Shown one piece after another: positions 1 through 11,506 of a DNA stretch of 64,000 nt (position 1 is its first letter; the number at the start of each line of letters is the position of its first letter). Both the position numbers and the translations under genes were made by a program. Location: assembly GCA_947179155.2 (NCBI GenBank), contig OX359276.1:40002192-40066191 (forward strand), read 5' to 3'. The stretch comes from Hedera helix. Its lineage: Eukaryota; Streptophyta; Magnoliopsida; Apiales; Araliaceae. The notes under the pieces were generated by a model. That model was given only the letters and a program-made list of their open reading frames with translations. It was not told where the DNA came from and did not search any database.

Positions 1-215
1 ATTAATTTAAAAAAATATTTTTAAATTTAAAATTAACAAATTTATTTAGTTTATATTAATATAATTATAAATTATTTTAAAAATATTATTAATTATAAAA
101 TTTATTATTTTAAAAATTTTACTAAATTGTGTCAATTTTAAATTTAAAAATATTTTAAATTAATTTTAAAAAAATTAATAATAATTTTATAATTTAAAAT
201 AAAATGAGTAATTAT
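1..215. repeat. AT-rich foldback MITE, left side possibly cut by window
   Basis: The stretch is almost pure A/T and folds on itself. The sequence near 1-45 reappears in inverted form near 135-175, with arms sharing the ATTTTTAAATTTAAAATT core. The same AT-rich inverted arms occur near 20100-20260 and on both sides of the hAT element at 34401-36493, so this looks like one copy of a dispersed foldback/Stowaway-like family. The true left end may lie outside the window. No gene is visible in it. Confidence 0.4.
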
Positions 216-882
216 TAAATTTAATTAGGAATGATATTGGTAATATCTTGACCTTAGATTTAAAATAAATGGTCTAAATTTAAGTACCTTCAAATTTTGA
301 ATTTCCCTAGCAGCTGCAGTTGAGCCGATCGCAGGGCAAATTTCATCTTCAGTCGTTCTGAGCATTTTAAAAATGGCAGAAAAAATTGAGCGACATCAAT
401 GGAGTCTAGTGCAGTTAACGATAATCAAGACCGTTGGCACACTAATCAGAGGCATCTTCATTGCTTGTGCCACTAACTACTTCCCTTATCTTTTCCCCAC
501 CCCCACTCGTCTCACTACTGTTTTTTTCGTAGGTCAGGTTCCCTTCTTTCTCTCTCTCTATAGATACATACATATATTTATATGTATGTATAAGTGTGTA
601 TTTATGATTGGTTGTGAATTTCAATTCTGATCGTTGTTTGTTATTTTCAGTTGGGGTGGCGCTGGTGTGGGAGGGTTTGAAGGTGGGGCACAGTAGGCTT
701 TTTGGAATTACTGATTGTGATTGATGCGGAGCAATATTTTGTGGGAATCTATGAATTAGTTATTAATTGAATAGTATTGTTTAGAGACATTATTATCAGG
801 ACTAGTAGATATGATTCTTATTAGGATATGTTTAGAACTAGGGTTTTTATTGAACTGATGTAATTTCGGTTACTTTTCAGGG

Positions 883-966
<84 letters not shown>

Positions 967-3540
967 ATTAATTTGAGATTAAAACATTTTGATTTTATGT
1001 ACGTTTTTCTATGATTCTTTGCATTATAGGTTTATCACCATTAATTCTTATCCTTGATCTTTATTTGAAACTAATTTAAACCTGTCCTGCATGTTCGGTA
1101 GTCCTGCCTTTGTTGTGATCAATATATGGTTCCTTTGGTGTGTTTATATCATTGTGATTCGACCAGGTTATAATGTTAAATTCGTAAAATAAATAACTGA
1201 AACCTATATCGTTTCTGTTTGGTTCTTTAAAACACTTTGTTGATGGGAGAGGAAAATGAATTTCTTTGCATTTTCCCTTCTGCAAATCCTCATATGATCA
1301 GTTCATACAATGAGAGCAAGGAGATATTAGGGGAGGTCACTCTTAATTAGCTGTTGTGCCTCTGAATTTGTAACTGTGTAATTCAATCAACTCCAACTTT
1401 ATCAAGTCAAACCTGCTATATATGTAGCTTGAACCTGCTTATTATGAAACAAGATTTCTTTGTATTTCACGATTTCTTGTAGTTTTTCCTACCAACAAAA
1501 TATGCAGCTCCAACCTGCCCGTGTACTATGAAATAAGAACTCATAGTATTTCACCAGATCTTTGCGCTTTTACTTATGACCTCCTCACCTTGGTGCAAGC
1601 TTAACAAGCTGAAAGATTTCATTTCACTGCAGCCCTTTCGATTTTATTGGTCTTTTTGTTTAACGCAGAACTTGATTATCCTGATCGGTCCGTAGGAAAG
1701 CTTCTCATTCGTACTCTTAATACTTCCCTGGCTCCTTGTTTTTTTACGTAACTCACAAAACTAGTTTAATTTTGTTATTTTTCTTTCATATCTGCAATAT
1801 CCTAGCAGTATCCTGTCGTGATCCTGGTTTTCCTATCAATACAAACGCGTTTGATAGTCCTTTTTAAAGGCTGCGAGGTCTGTGAACATCTTATAAACAT
1901 ACAGGTAACAAAAATTATGTGCAATGTACAGTACTTACATTGTGGAAAACTTGTACAAACTGCGATCTAATACTGTTTTGATTTCTTCTAAGCTAGATTC
2001 AAATTTGGGTTTACTATTAGACTTTGTACGCAGCAATTGACCTTAGTGCATGCATGCTGACATTGATAAATTTTAACTGCAGGTAAAAAATAATCATGCT
2101 CTCTTCACTGTTCTTTTAGTTGGGTTTATTATGTCAGAGGCTTCTTACATAGCTTGCTAACTACAATGCAAGTACCATTGCTCATCCCTTTAACTTCTAC
2201 ATATAACATCTCTCTTATATACTATATAGATGAGCAACAAGATTATTCTAGGAAAGTGATATTTTTCATATGAGATTTTGATATTTTCACATTTGAATAA
2301 TTTTCTGTCTTGTTTTCATTGTCTTCGTGTATGACCAAAAAAATCTTTTTGTTGTTTGTCTAGCTTTACTTTTTGATTCTTGTTTTTTATTTGGATCATT
2401 TATCAATATGTGCATGTTAAATAATTTTTTCTGCGTCTCATTTTACTTGTTCCCTTTCCTATATGGATGTCCTAAAACCATGTCCTCTTCCATTTTCAAA
2501 CGCAACGCCCAACAACATTGCAGTTCTGCCATTTGAGTTTGAATTTTGTACCTAATGAGTTCCCCACCATATAAGCTTTGATTCAAAAGATAATGGTGTG
2601 GCCCATAATTGGTAAAGATGTAAACTCCATTTTATTTACCACACCACTCTCGTACCTTCTTTTTTTTCTTTCTGCATGAAATCTCCGCGAGGACAAGTAA
2701 AATGGGAAGGAGGGAAGCAATAGCATCAATATTGACGGCCTAACAAGATCTGATCCCCATTAGTTTCAAATTTAATTATTTTTTACTCTAAATTATGTCT
2801 TGTGGCAGGATTCTTTTAATTTTATATTTTTAGGCATTTTATCTTTTACGTTGCCTTAAAGTGTCCACCGAATTTTAAATGTGTTTCTTTGAAAAAACAA
2901 ATTGACTTCATACGTATAGATTATAGATTGGTCCAAGTGAATGTGTCATTATCGATTTTAAATGTCAGCGACTTAAAATAAAGTACTAAAATTTCAATGG
3001 GAAAGAAACTCCCACCCATTTTGCCAAAAAAGGTTCATTGATATTTTTTTTAAACTTCCAAAATTTTGAAATTAAAAATTGATGTAAATTCCATTAACAA
3101 CTGAACAACGAGAGCAGCACGTAAGCAGGTATAGCCTACTTCTGAAATAACCAAGATTTGGGAGACCCAGAAGTCTGCTTCTGGCATGAATAATCCAAAG
3201 GACTATTTGTTAGTAAAATCTCCTCTTATGTGAAAATGGTGGTAGACTCGAAGGAAGTTTTCACCTGCTCCATGCCCTAATATTGAGAAGAATAGCTTAA
3301 GTTATTAGTTTGGAAATAAGAGAGAATTACACATTTATCTCTCTTTTTCTTTTTTTTTTTGAAAAACCCCAAATAAAATTGGTTGATGACAAAAGAAAAG
3401 GAGATATTAAAGAATTCTCAATTGTTTCTCTCAACCAAATGAAATGTGTAAGTATTTATGGAGCAGATTTAGCATATCACCAGTTGGGATTATAGGTGTA
3501 GTTGGCCAACACGGCTGAACTCATTCAATGCTTTAGACTT
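216..3540. other. intergenic, no gene supported
   Basis: I found no coding region with a recognisable product. An 85-codon frame from the ATG at 373 ends in low-complexity hydrophobic sequence and matches no family I know. A pyrimidine-rich stretch ending in TTTTCAG before 651 could be a splice acceptor of an untranslated or noncoding transcript, but nothing confirms it. A CATGCATG (RY-like) motif lies near 2048. The rest is ordinary AT-rich plant intergenic DNA. Confidence 0.5.
887..964. repeat. (AT)n microsatellite, about 39 units
   Basis: An uninterrupted AT dinucleotide run of about 78 bp, likely polymorphic in length. It lies outside any gene I can support. Confidence 0.95.
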
Positions 3541-3696
3541 TCATACCAGTGCTGCTACAAGCTTATGATTCAAAGTTGCAATCAGAATTTTTTTCCTCTC
3601 CCAAGTTTTACTACTTGCAGCAAAATGCTTTAGTATCATCCGGATAACTTCACTAGCACCTCCAAAATGCTTACGAGCCGTAAAATAATAGCTCAG
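3541..3696 (-). CDS. unassigned exon-like open frame, 51 codons
   Basis: On the minus strand a clean frame runs from 3696 to a TGA ending at 3541. It is preceded by a plausible acceptor (TTGCAG at about 3702-3697). The peptide has protein-like composition (motifs HFGGASEVIRMILKHF and TWERKKILI), unlike the low-complexity frames around it. It has no ATG, and no upstream exon could be joined to it in a consistent phase. It could be the last exon of a decayed gene, an exon relic or chance. I do not recognise the family. Confidence 0.2.
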   Translation of the reverse strand: MSYYFTARKHFGGASEVIRMILKHFAASSKTWERKKILIATLNHKLVAALV

Positions 3697-5333
3697 CTGC
3701 AATGCTCAATGCTAAAGTAAATCTTGCTTGAATCACTTCTAATTCATTACTTACATCCAAACCTCACAATTTTCTACAGAGTTAAATAGCCTGCCAAAAG
3801 CACAAAAGCTAATCTAGAGAACAGCAAAAAAAAAATTAAAATGAATCACACCTAACTTGCAAGCTGTCGGAGAAGGTTCTGTGTTAGTTAACTAATTTGA
3901 GCAGACAAGTTAAGGAGCTTCAGCGCAACCAGGAGTTGACCTCACAATCCTGTTCAACTGTACTACAAATATTGTACCTCAATCTCCAGATACAACTATA
4001 AACAGATTGTATTGCCTTTCCTACAGTTGTTCATGCTGCCTAAGCTAGAGGCAACATTATTTCAAAAAAGCCATATTGACAAAACTCTGGAAAATAACTT
4101 CCTAGTCGTCACCTGATTTATTCTAGTTCAAAAGATTATCAACTCAAAACCTCACTGTGCATGAGGAACTTTTGAAACATGCAATTTGATTGTGTTGCTT
4201 TGGTACTGATCAAAATTTGCCTGCCTCAAATTTTGACTCCTAAAACTTGGACTAAAAATTATCCTGCAACACTTTTTTCTCCCTTTGGATATCATAATAT
4301 ATTACTTGTGTTGCTGGCCTACTTGGTGGAGAATTTCACCAAAAAAACAAAGCCATCTTAGAATAAAAACTTCAAAAGATAGAAAACACATGAAAAACTA
4401 AGAAAAATATCACAGCTTCAAACTGTAGTAAAATCAAACGATGCAATAAGGTTCAGGGGTTAGTTCATTCAGGTTATTATGATAAACCCACAATAGGCCT
4501 GGTTGCCTCCAACTACACAGGCAGACTTGAAATCATAGTGAGTGAGTTTGCAGGCCTCTGCAAAACATCAATGGGGTGACAAAGGACAGGGGAAGCTTGA
4601 AAACAATCAAATGCATGGCCAAGGGTGGCATATGAACAATGAGCTTTCAAAAAACTTTTTATGTGCTTGTAGAGGAGTTAAAGATCTGAGAATTAATCAA
4701 CATATAAAAAACATAGATAAAATAAAGAAAAGGCTTAAGTACTTAATTATTGATTCAAAGACTTAATTTTAGTCCCTTCTTCTTAATTGATAAATATAAT
4801 TCTTATCCAGCTTAGCTTAGTAGGAATTGATCCCTTAATTAATCATCTTTACCATAAGCAGATATGTGGTATTTTGGTTAACAATTTAACTGCATACTAT
4901 GCGTTCTCTGTATGATGGATAAAGTAACCTTGATGATGCTATAGTGCACGATATCATTATTCATTAGAAGGTCAATAGCATTTATCAATTCAAAAGACAA
5001 GGCAACATTCCATTACATCTATAAAAGGTAAAGGAAAAAGCATAATGTAACAACCAAACACCCAAGCTAATTATTCTAGCAATTTTAACAAAAGAAAACA
5101 TTAAAGTTCTGAAATTACCAAGTTTTTAAGCACCATAACATAAGAAAAAAACTAAAAAAAAATCAACTACTAAACAAAAGCAACAAGTATAATTCCAGAG
5201 AGCTCAAAAGTTGAAAACTGTTTTGAAGGGAATTACCAACTGATGACAAAATCTCTGAACACATACACGTCACTGGAGGATAAAAGCAAACATTGAGTGT
5301 TTCCATGATAAGCTGCATTTGCAATCTATCCAT
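3697..5333. other. intergenic, 3' flank of the CBF5 gene
   Basis: AT-rich DNA that includes the 3' untranslated region and downstream flank of the minus-strand dyskerin gene. Short frames here lack any recognisable domain. No repeats with clear ends were seen. Confidence 0.5.
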
Positions 5334-7115
5334 CTACTCTTCTTCCGCATCTTTATTCTTCTTCTTTTTCTTCTTCTTCTCCTTCTTTTTCTCGCTTTTG
5401 CCCTCATCATCACTGCCAACAGCAGCTGTAGACAAATCACCATTCTCATTATCTTTGCTTTTCTTCTTCTTCTTTTTCTTCTTCTCAGATTTCTCCTCCT
5501 CCGATGATTCTGAATCATCCTTCTTGTTCTTTTTCTTCTCCTTCTTAGCTGTTTCCCCATCCAAAGCTACAGCTTCATCACCCCCCTTCTTCTTCTTCTT
5601 CTTTTCTTTCTTCTCAACCTCCAAAGTTTCCTCAACTTCTTCAACCTTCATTTTCTTATGAAGTTCTGGTGCAGGGCTAGCATCAGTTTCCTCCAACTTT
5701 CTCTTATGTGCCTCCCCCTTTTCCTTATCCTTATTCTTTTTCTTCTTCTTCTTCTTCTCATCAGCTTCCACATCAGGAACCTCTGATTTCACCGAAACCG
5801 GATCAGTTACAGCGGCAAAGCTTGCAACCATAGAATCCCCACCAGCAGGAAGCACAACATTCCTCATCCATTCTGCCGGCGTATTCTCATTCAGCTTTCC
5901 ATGCTTATCTAATTTTCCCTCAGCAACTAACTTCTTCTTCATCGAAGCTTTAGGACCCAACCCCCATTTCCTAGGATAAGTATCCCTATCCATCACCACC
6001 CTCTTAATTTTTGCAACAACCCCATGATCACAAGTAGCCATAACAGCAGTCGTCATTTCTGCAATACCCAAGGCAATTGCTTCCCCCTTAGTAGTCATCA
6101 GAACGACCTCCTCCCCAACCTCAATATCATTCTCAAACCTCAGCAACCCAGGAATCATCAACTTTGCGCCATAACAAATTGCATTCACTGCAGAATCCTT
6201 CACCACTAGCCTCTTATAACTAGTCAAAATCACCTCAAGCGGCATAATCACCCGTCTCAAATAACTCTCATCCCTAAAATTATCATATACCCACTGTGCA
6301 TCCATAACATCATGCATAGTCACCATATTATCTTTCTCACCCATAATCCCAGACCGCACACGCCTCAACTCCTGCATATGCGCACCCACACCCAAAATCA
6401 AACCCAAATGAACACACATTGTCCTAACATAAGTCCCAGCCTCACAAGATATCCAAAACACAACCAAATGCTTATCAGCATCATACTCCAACATCTTACT
6501 CTCATAAATAGTCCTAATCCTAAGCTGTCTCTTGACAGCCGAAATAAGTGGCGGCCGCTGGAAAACCGCACCGGTCAGCGTCTCCAGAGCCCGAGCTACT
6601 TTTGCCACATCGGGCACAGCAGAATGTAGCCGGGCAACACAAACATACTCTTTTCCAGCACCCTGTTGGGATTTAACAAGGCGAGTGGCTCTATCAATGC
6701 AAACAATCAAATTACCAGTGACCTTCGGGTCGAGTGTACCACTGTGACCCGTTTTCTCGACCCGGAGAATTCGTTTGATCCAGGCCACAACCTCGTGAGA
6801 AGAGGGGTTGGCGGGCTTATCGAGGTTCATAACACCGTACCTGATGTATTCGGCGAGGGGACGCTTGAGGGGGGAGTAACCGGAGGGGAGAGGAGTGTAG
6901 TGTCCGGTTCGTACATTGAGGCGATCGTAGTTCTTGAGGAGAATTGGCCACTGAGAAGTGTCGATGGAGGGCGTAAAGCTCTGGGGTTTGATTAGGTAAT
7001 CGTCGGAGTTGTTTTGGGTCGGGTTTGAATCGGAGGCAGTGAAGGGTGTGGATTCGTCTTTGGATTTGGTCTTCTTTTTCTTCTTCTCCGAGCGAGAGAG
7101 CTCGAGTTCAGACAT
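5334..7115 (-). CDS. CBF5: H/ACA snoRNP pseudouridine synthase dyskerin (CBF5/NAP57)
   Basis: An intronless frame of 593 aa from an ATG at 7115. The N-terminal DKCLD segment (about 45-105, with SFTPSIDTSQWPILLKNYDR) leads into the TruB-type catalytic domain. The motif GHSGTLDPKVTG at 123-134 holds the catalytic Asp129. A PUA domain follows at about 301-375 and the conserved MDRDTYPRKWGLGP at about 375-388. The C-terminal tail (about 455-593) is made of lysine-rich KKE/D runs typical of nucleolar dyskerins. By family knowledge the protein, with NOP10, NHP2 and GAR1 and a guide RNA, converts uridine to pseudouridine in rRNA and snRNA and supports telomerase RNP. Length is close to the roughly 565 aa of Arabidopsis CBF5, which I recall is also intronless. 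The tail's simple-sequence codons also leave long meaningless open frames on the opposite strand. No break is visible. Confidence 0.97.
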   Translation of the reverse strand: MSELELSRSEKKKKKTKSKDESTPFTASDSNPTQNNSDDYLIKPQSFTPSIDTSQWPILLKNYDRLNVRTGHYTPLPSGYSPLKRPLAEYIRYGVMNLDKPANPSSHEVVAWIKRILRVEKTGHSGTLDPKVTGNLIVCIDRATRLVKSQQGAGKEYVCVARLHSAVPDVAKVARALETLTGAVFQRPPLISAVKRQLRIRTIYESKMLEYDADKHLVVFWISCEAGTYVRTMCVHLGLILGVGAHMQELRRVRSGIMGEKDNMVTMHDVMDAQWVYDNFRDESYLRRVIMPLEVILTSYKRLVVKDSAVNAICYGAKLMIPGLLRFENDIEVGEEVVLMTTKGEAIALGIAEMTTAVMATCDHGVVAKIKRVVMDRDTYPRKWGLGPKASMKKKLVAEGKLDKHGKLNENTPAEWMRNVVLPAGGDSMVASFAAVTDPVSVKSEVPDVEADEKKKKKKKNKDKEKGEAHKRKLEETDASPAPELHKKMKVEEVEETLEVEKKEKKKKKKGGDEAVALDGETAKKEKKKNKKDDSESSEEEKSEKKKKKKKKSKDNENGDLSTAAVGSDDEGKSEKKKEKKKKKKKNKDAEEE

Positions 7116-9546
7116 GGTGGCTACTTCGGCTGGAGCTCAGAAAGTTAAGGTCTTTAGGGTAATGGAGAAGGGGAAATGATTGGTTGTTTGAGGAAACCAG
7201 GGGAAGGTGAGCTATAAGGGTGGTGGGAGCCTGGGAGGAGGTGCGAGGGAGGTTGTAATTTTTAGGGTTTAGGGTTTTTGAAGGGTGGGGTCGGTAATTT
7301 TACCCTGCTATGAAATTGTGTTCTTCATCATTTTAAAGCCATTTTGATGGCTGCCACTTGTTAGGTTAAGTGGTATTCCTAGTTTGTTCTTTCTTTCTCT
7401 TTCTTATTAATAAGAAGAATTTTAGTTTTCTTGAGGATGTGTCACTTTTTTTTTTTTAGTGTTTTATCATATTTTCATTCACCCACTCTATCATAATTTA
7501 TTTTCTCCAAATTTTTATTTTTAATTTTTTTTCAAACACGTAGAATGTACTGTGTGCATATCAAATAACTAATTTTCATAAAATCTCTTTCACACAAATA
7601 TTAACAATAATATTTTGATGACAAAATATTAGATATAAAAATAAGATACAAAATAATATGTATGATGGTAATTAGATATTAGATATAACTAATGAACTCA
7701 TTCATGTACAATGACAAATCAATTAATTATAATTTAACACATCATTTTGTATCAATTTTTTTATAATCGTCTTTTATCACTGTAGCATTACTTTGAATAT
7801 TAATTGGGCACTAGACTTTCGTGACAGGAATAAGGAAATTTATAAAAAATATCAAAAGCTTCTTGTGAAAATAATGATTTTAATTTTTAAAAATGTTATT
7901 GTAGATTTTTGTATGGGACCTTGTTACAACATAATTTGTTTAGTTTCTAGTTGATGAAGCAACTAGGGTACACATCTCCCACCTAACTTATTCGGTCTTT
8001 ATTATACTTCAAAGGGTACTGAGCAAAATGCTACCAGACCTCATGGGTCTATGACGCTTTGTTAGCCCATTTAAAATACAAGAAGCTCACCAAAGTTAGC
8101 CCATGAAAACGCTAAGAATTAACTTTTCAGTTTTCATTATTCATACTTTCACAAGAGAATCGATATTTTTATAAGAAAAATTAATAATTTTGTAAGATTT
8201 TATTTATATGAATAATAAATAAAATTTATTTTTTTGTGAATGATATCTCGTAAGATTATCAATTTCTCTTATAAAAATATTAACTATATTTCATAATAGA
8301 ATATTACGCCGTGTGCATATGATCGATCTTCGGGTCTATTAAGACAAATAATGCGTGCCTTCTTCTTTGGTCTTTCGGGAGAAAGGTGAGCATATCAGTT
8401 TTTTCCCTTTATAAAGTGCCTTCTTTTTCAATATTTGCACACCATATAAATAAGTGCCTGTTCCACATTTAATTTACAATATTGCTATTATAATGTCTAA
8501 TAACACCAACAAAATTTTCAAAAATGGTCATATTTTTTAGAGGAGTAAAATGTTCGTTGCAAATTGGTTTTGTGCTTAATTAAAGTTTTAAAATTAATAT
8601 GAATAAATCCCAATTAATTACACGTTTATAATTGTATATGTTAGATGCTATTTGATTCTTTAATAATCTTATAAATCTATAAATAATTGTGATTTTAATT
8701 AACACTTGGACAAACGAGCTCTAAATCATGTGCATGCAGTTAAAACTAAATTAGGAGCTCATACTATATGCTAAAAGAGAAATATTTAGATTTTGTATGA
8801 TGTATATATAAAAAAACAATATCTATAAATAAATTTCGGTTTTCTCTTTCTACAAGGTAGAAATTCTATATAAGAGAAAGTAAGTAGGTCACAAATAAAT
8901 GATTGTGAAAAAATAATAAGTAAATAAATTTGATTTATATATGCAGTACCCTTCACTCAATCAAAAAATAAGTCGACAGAAAACTCTTTTTTCTAATTTA
9001 ATATTTATTGAAATGATTATAGTTCTAAATGTGTACGTACGTATTCCCTTTGTTTCCTTCCACCTTTGAGTCTTGGTCTGTTTGGGATTGCTAGTTGAAA
9101 ATGTAGAGAAAGACAAAACGTTTGTTCCAGTATTTTTATTTAGTTTTAGGCTGTGTATATATGGGAGCAGCTTGTTACAACAGGAGTATTTTAATTTAGT
9201 TTCTTGTCAAATTAATTAGCAACATAAATTAAACGTTTATGCTGCGTTTGAATTGAATGAATAAAATAGAGAAAGAAATAAAATAATTTTAAGGTATTTT
9301 AAATATATGTTTGATTGTTGATAGGTGTGACTTGTGAGTGATGTAATATAATTGTAAAATTATGATATATATTCATTCCATTAAAATAAATTTTATTTTA
9401 CCACCTCTCACATGAAATAAAAATTAAAAGAATGAAATGAATTTTATTATATCAGAACGGTTTATTCTTTAAAGTAATCATTTTCTATATATTATATATA
9501 ATATGCTCAACACAATACAAAATTAAACTTGTTCTTGGACGCAAGT
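7116..9546. other. CBF5 upstream region and AT-rich intergenic DNA
   Basis: The first 200 bp hold the dyskerin 5' leader and promoter, including a GC-richer stretch and the telo-box. Beyond that, AT-rich DNA continues up to the gypsy insertion. No ORF, RNA gene or bounded repeat could be supported. Confidence 0.5.
7262..7279 (-). promoter_or_regulatory. telo-box in CBF5 promoter
   Basis: On the minus strand this reads as a double AAACCCTAAACCCTAA telo-box about 150 bp upstream of the dyskerin start codon; a further half copy lies near 7155. Telo-boxes are known from plant promoters of ribosomal-protein and nucleolar genes, which fits the product. Function here is inferred. Confidence 0.6.
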
Positions 9547-9551
9547 CTCTT

Positions 9552-10911
9552 TGTAACATCTCCTTCCCGAACTGGAAAGAGAGGTTACGCACAGTATATA
9601 ACAAAACTAATAAACTGATATCCGAAACTTGAATATGAAACCGAATAGTCTGAATAGATAATTGCCAACTGGCTAAAACACGGTCTGAGTATTACTACAA
9701 TACTTAAAAACCAAAATATCAAGTCCTACACAAAATATCTAAACTATTTACATAAAGGAAGCTCTCTTCACACTTACTCTTACTCCCCCTGATTACCTGC
9801 CGGAAGAAAAACATAGTATGAGCCAAATGCCCAGTACGGATATAGAGTGCAAGAAAATAAGAACTAAAATGAATAACAAAACTAACTGAACTGAACTAAT
9901 CTGAATAACATAATAGGCTAAATCAAATGGCTGGGGTTATTTCATACCGAGCTCAGAATAGAACAAAAATATACATTATCACAAAGACAAGTCAAAATAC
10001 TGTCACACATGCAGGCACACATTAGACTGCAGATCCAAATGTATGCAAAATTGGAAGGCGTGTTCAACACAAACAACACCAAACCTCATAACAGAAAACT
10101 AGGGTCGACCCATACGCCTCTCACAACAAAACACCAATTGGCCAACTCTCATCGGAGCACACAAAATGGAGACGCCGTGGACTAATTACACCGCCACGGA
10201 AGTGTCATGCCTCGGTGTCAAGAGGACATGTCTGTGGTACCCCCACAGGTGGTTATAGCTCAGGTATACCCCTACGGTACATTCTAATAAAAATATCATG
10301 TCACAATATATGCGACACAATACAAACAAAAGGGGTTCTAATCCGCACATGCTAAACCGAAACGAATCAACACAAAGTCCTCAAAATATATATTAGCATG
10401 TTCTACAGAATCAGAATAAATACTAGACATGCTCTCTATGTCCAAAGAGTACAAGTTATGAATTTCCGAATATCTAAAAACAAACAATTCTATCATAAGC
10501 ATTTGACTATGAATAATATATTAAAATAATATCTAAATTTTAATAGAGAGACAAAACGAATAAACTTAAAAGTAAAGAAATATCGCTGAAGGAGTACGGA
10601 ATCCATACCTGAATTAAGCAATGAAATATCTGAAATTATAATCCAAAAAAACTCGTTAAATTTTCCCCGTCGGAACTAATTAAACAAAATAAAAGAATAA
10701 ATAAATAATTAATTGATTGATTAAGTTTTACACATTTTTTTTTCTCTTAAGCGAATTTGAAATCCTTTCGTTCTTAACAAAATTTTACCTAAAGTTATAC
10801 ATATTTTAATCATATATAATATTTTAATAATTAACCACCTTCTTGTTCTAAAATAAATTTAAATATATTTACAAAAATATTCTTTTTATTTTTAATTATG
10901 TTACAAATAAA

Positions 10912-10982
<71 letters not shown>

Positions 10983-11449
10983 TATGTCAAAACTCTAAAG
11001 TTACAAAATAATAATTTAATATCCCAAAATGCTAATTACTAACAAAGATATATACCCAAAATATATTCACTAACAAACTAAATAACATATAAAAATTAAA
11101 CTACAAAATTAAGACTAATACAGAAAATTAAATAATTACATAAAGAAAGAAAAAGAGACATACCCGAATTTAAGAAGAGATTCACCGTCTCCAAAGAAAA
11201 CCAACAGAAATTTGGGCTTATATCAATACCCAAAATCTAAATAAGGAAAAATAAAATATTTAACTATGGAGGTTCTTACTTAAAAGTCCCTCACACAATA
11301 AGGTCCTTTCTCACAATGGGAGATCCTTATTGTTTAGGTGATTACAACTAAAGGGGTAGTCCCCTATATATAGGCTAAGGAAGGGTCAATGACTTAGAAA
11401 TTAAGTGATATGGGACTTCTCCAAAAAAGAAAGAAAATCAGGTATTACA
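9552..11449 (-). repeat. 3' LTR of gypsy element 1
   Basis: A 1,898-bp LTR, the partner of 16375-18758. The two copies align along their whole length apart from scattered substitutions, microsatellite length differences and one large insertion in the partner. It contains an ATT microsatellite at about 10911-10984. Confidence 0.93.
10911..10984. repeat. (ATT)n microsatellite inside the 3' LTR
   Basis: A trinucleotide run present in both LTRs of this element (partner at about 18220-18286) with slightly different length. Confidence 0.9.
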
Positions 11450-11462
11450 TTACTTCCCCCTT
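11450..11462 (-). other. polypurine tract of gypsy element 1
   Basis: In element orientation it reads AAGGGGGAAGTAA directly before the LTR start TGTAATACC. This is the expected plus-strand primer site. Confidence 0.8.
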
Positions 11463-11506
11463 AAAAAGGATTCCATCCCCGGAATCAAAAGAAAAATAAA
11501 ATGTAC

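Noticed and set aside
373..630. 85-codon ORF with an ATG near the window start
   Set aside because: The C-terminal half is low-complexity translation of pyrimidine and TATG repeats, no domain is recognised, and the region looks like leader or intergenic DNA.
5270..5661. Long open frames opposite and alongside the dyskerin C-terminal tail
   Set aside because: They are shadows of the AAG/GAA-rich codons of the lysine tail, giving low-complexity Ser/Phe or Arg peptides with no family match.
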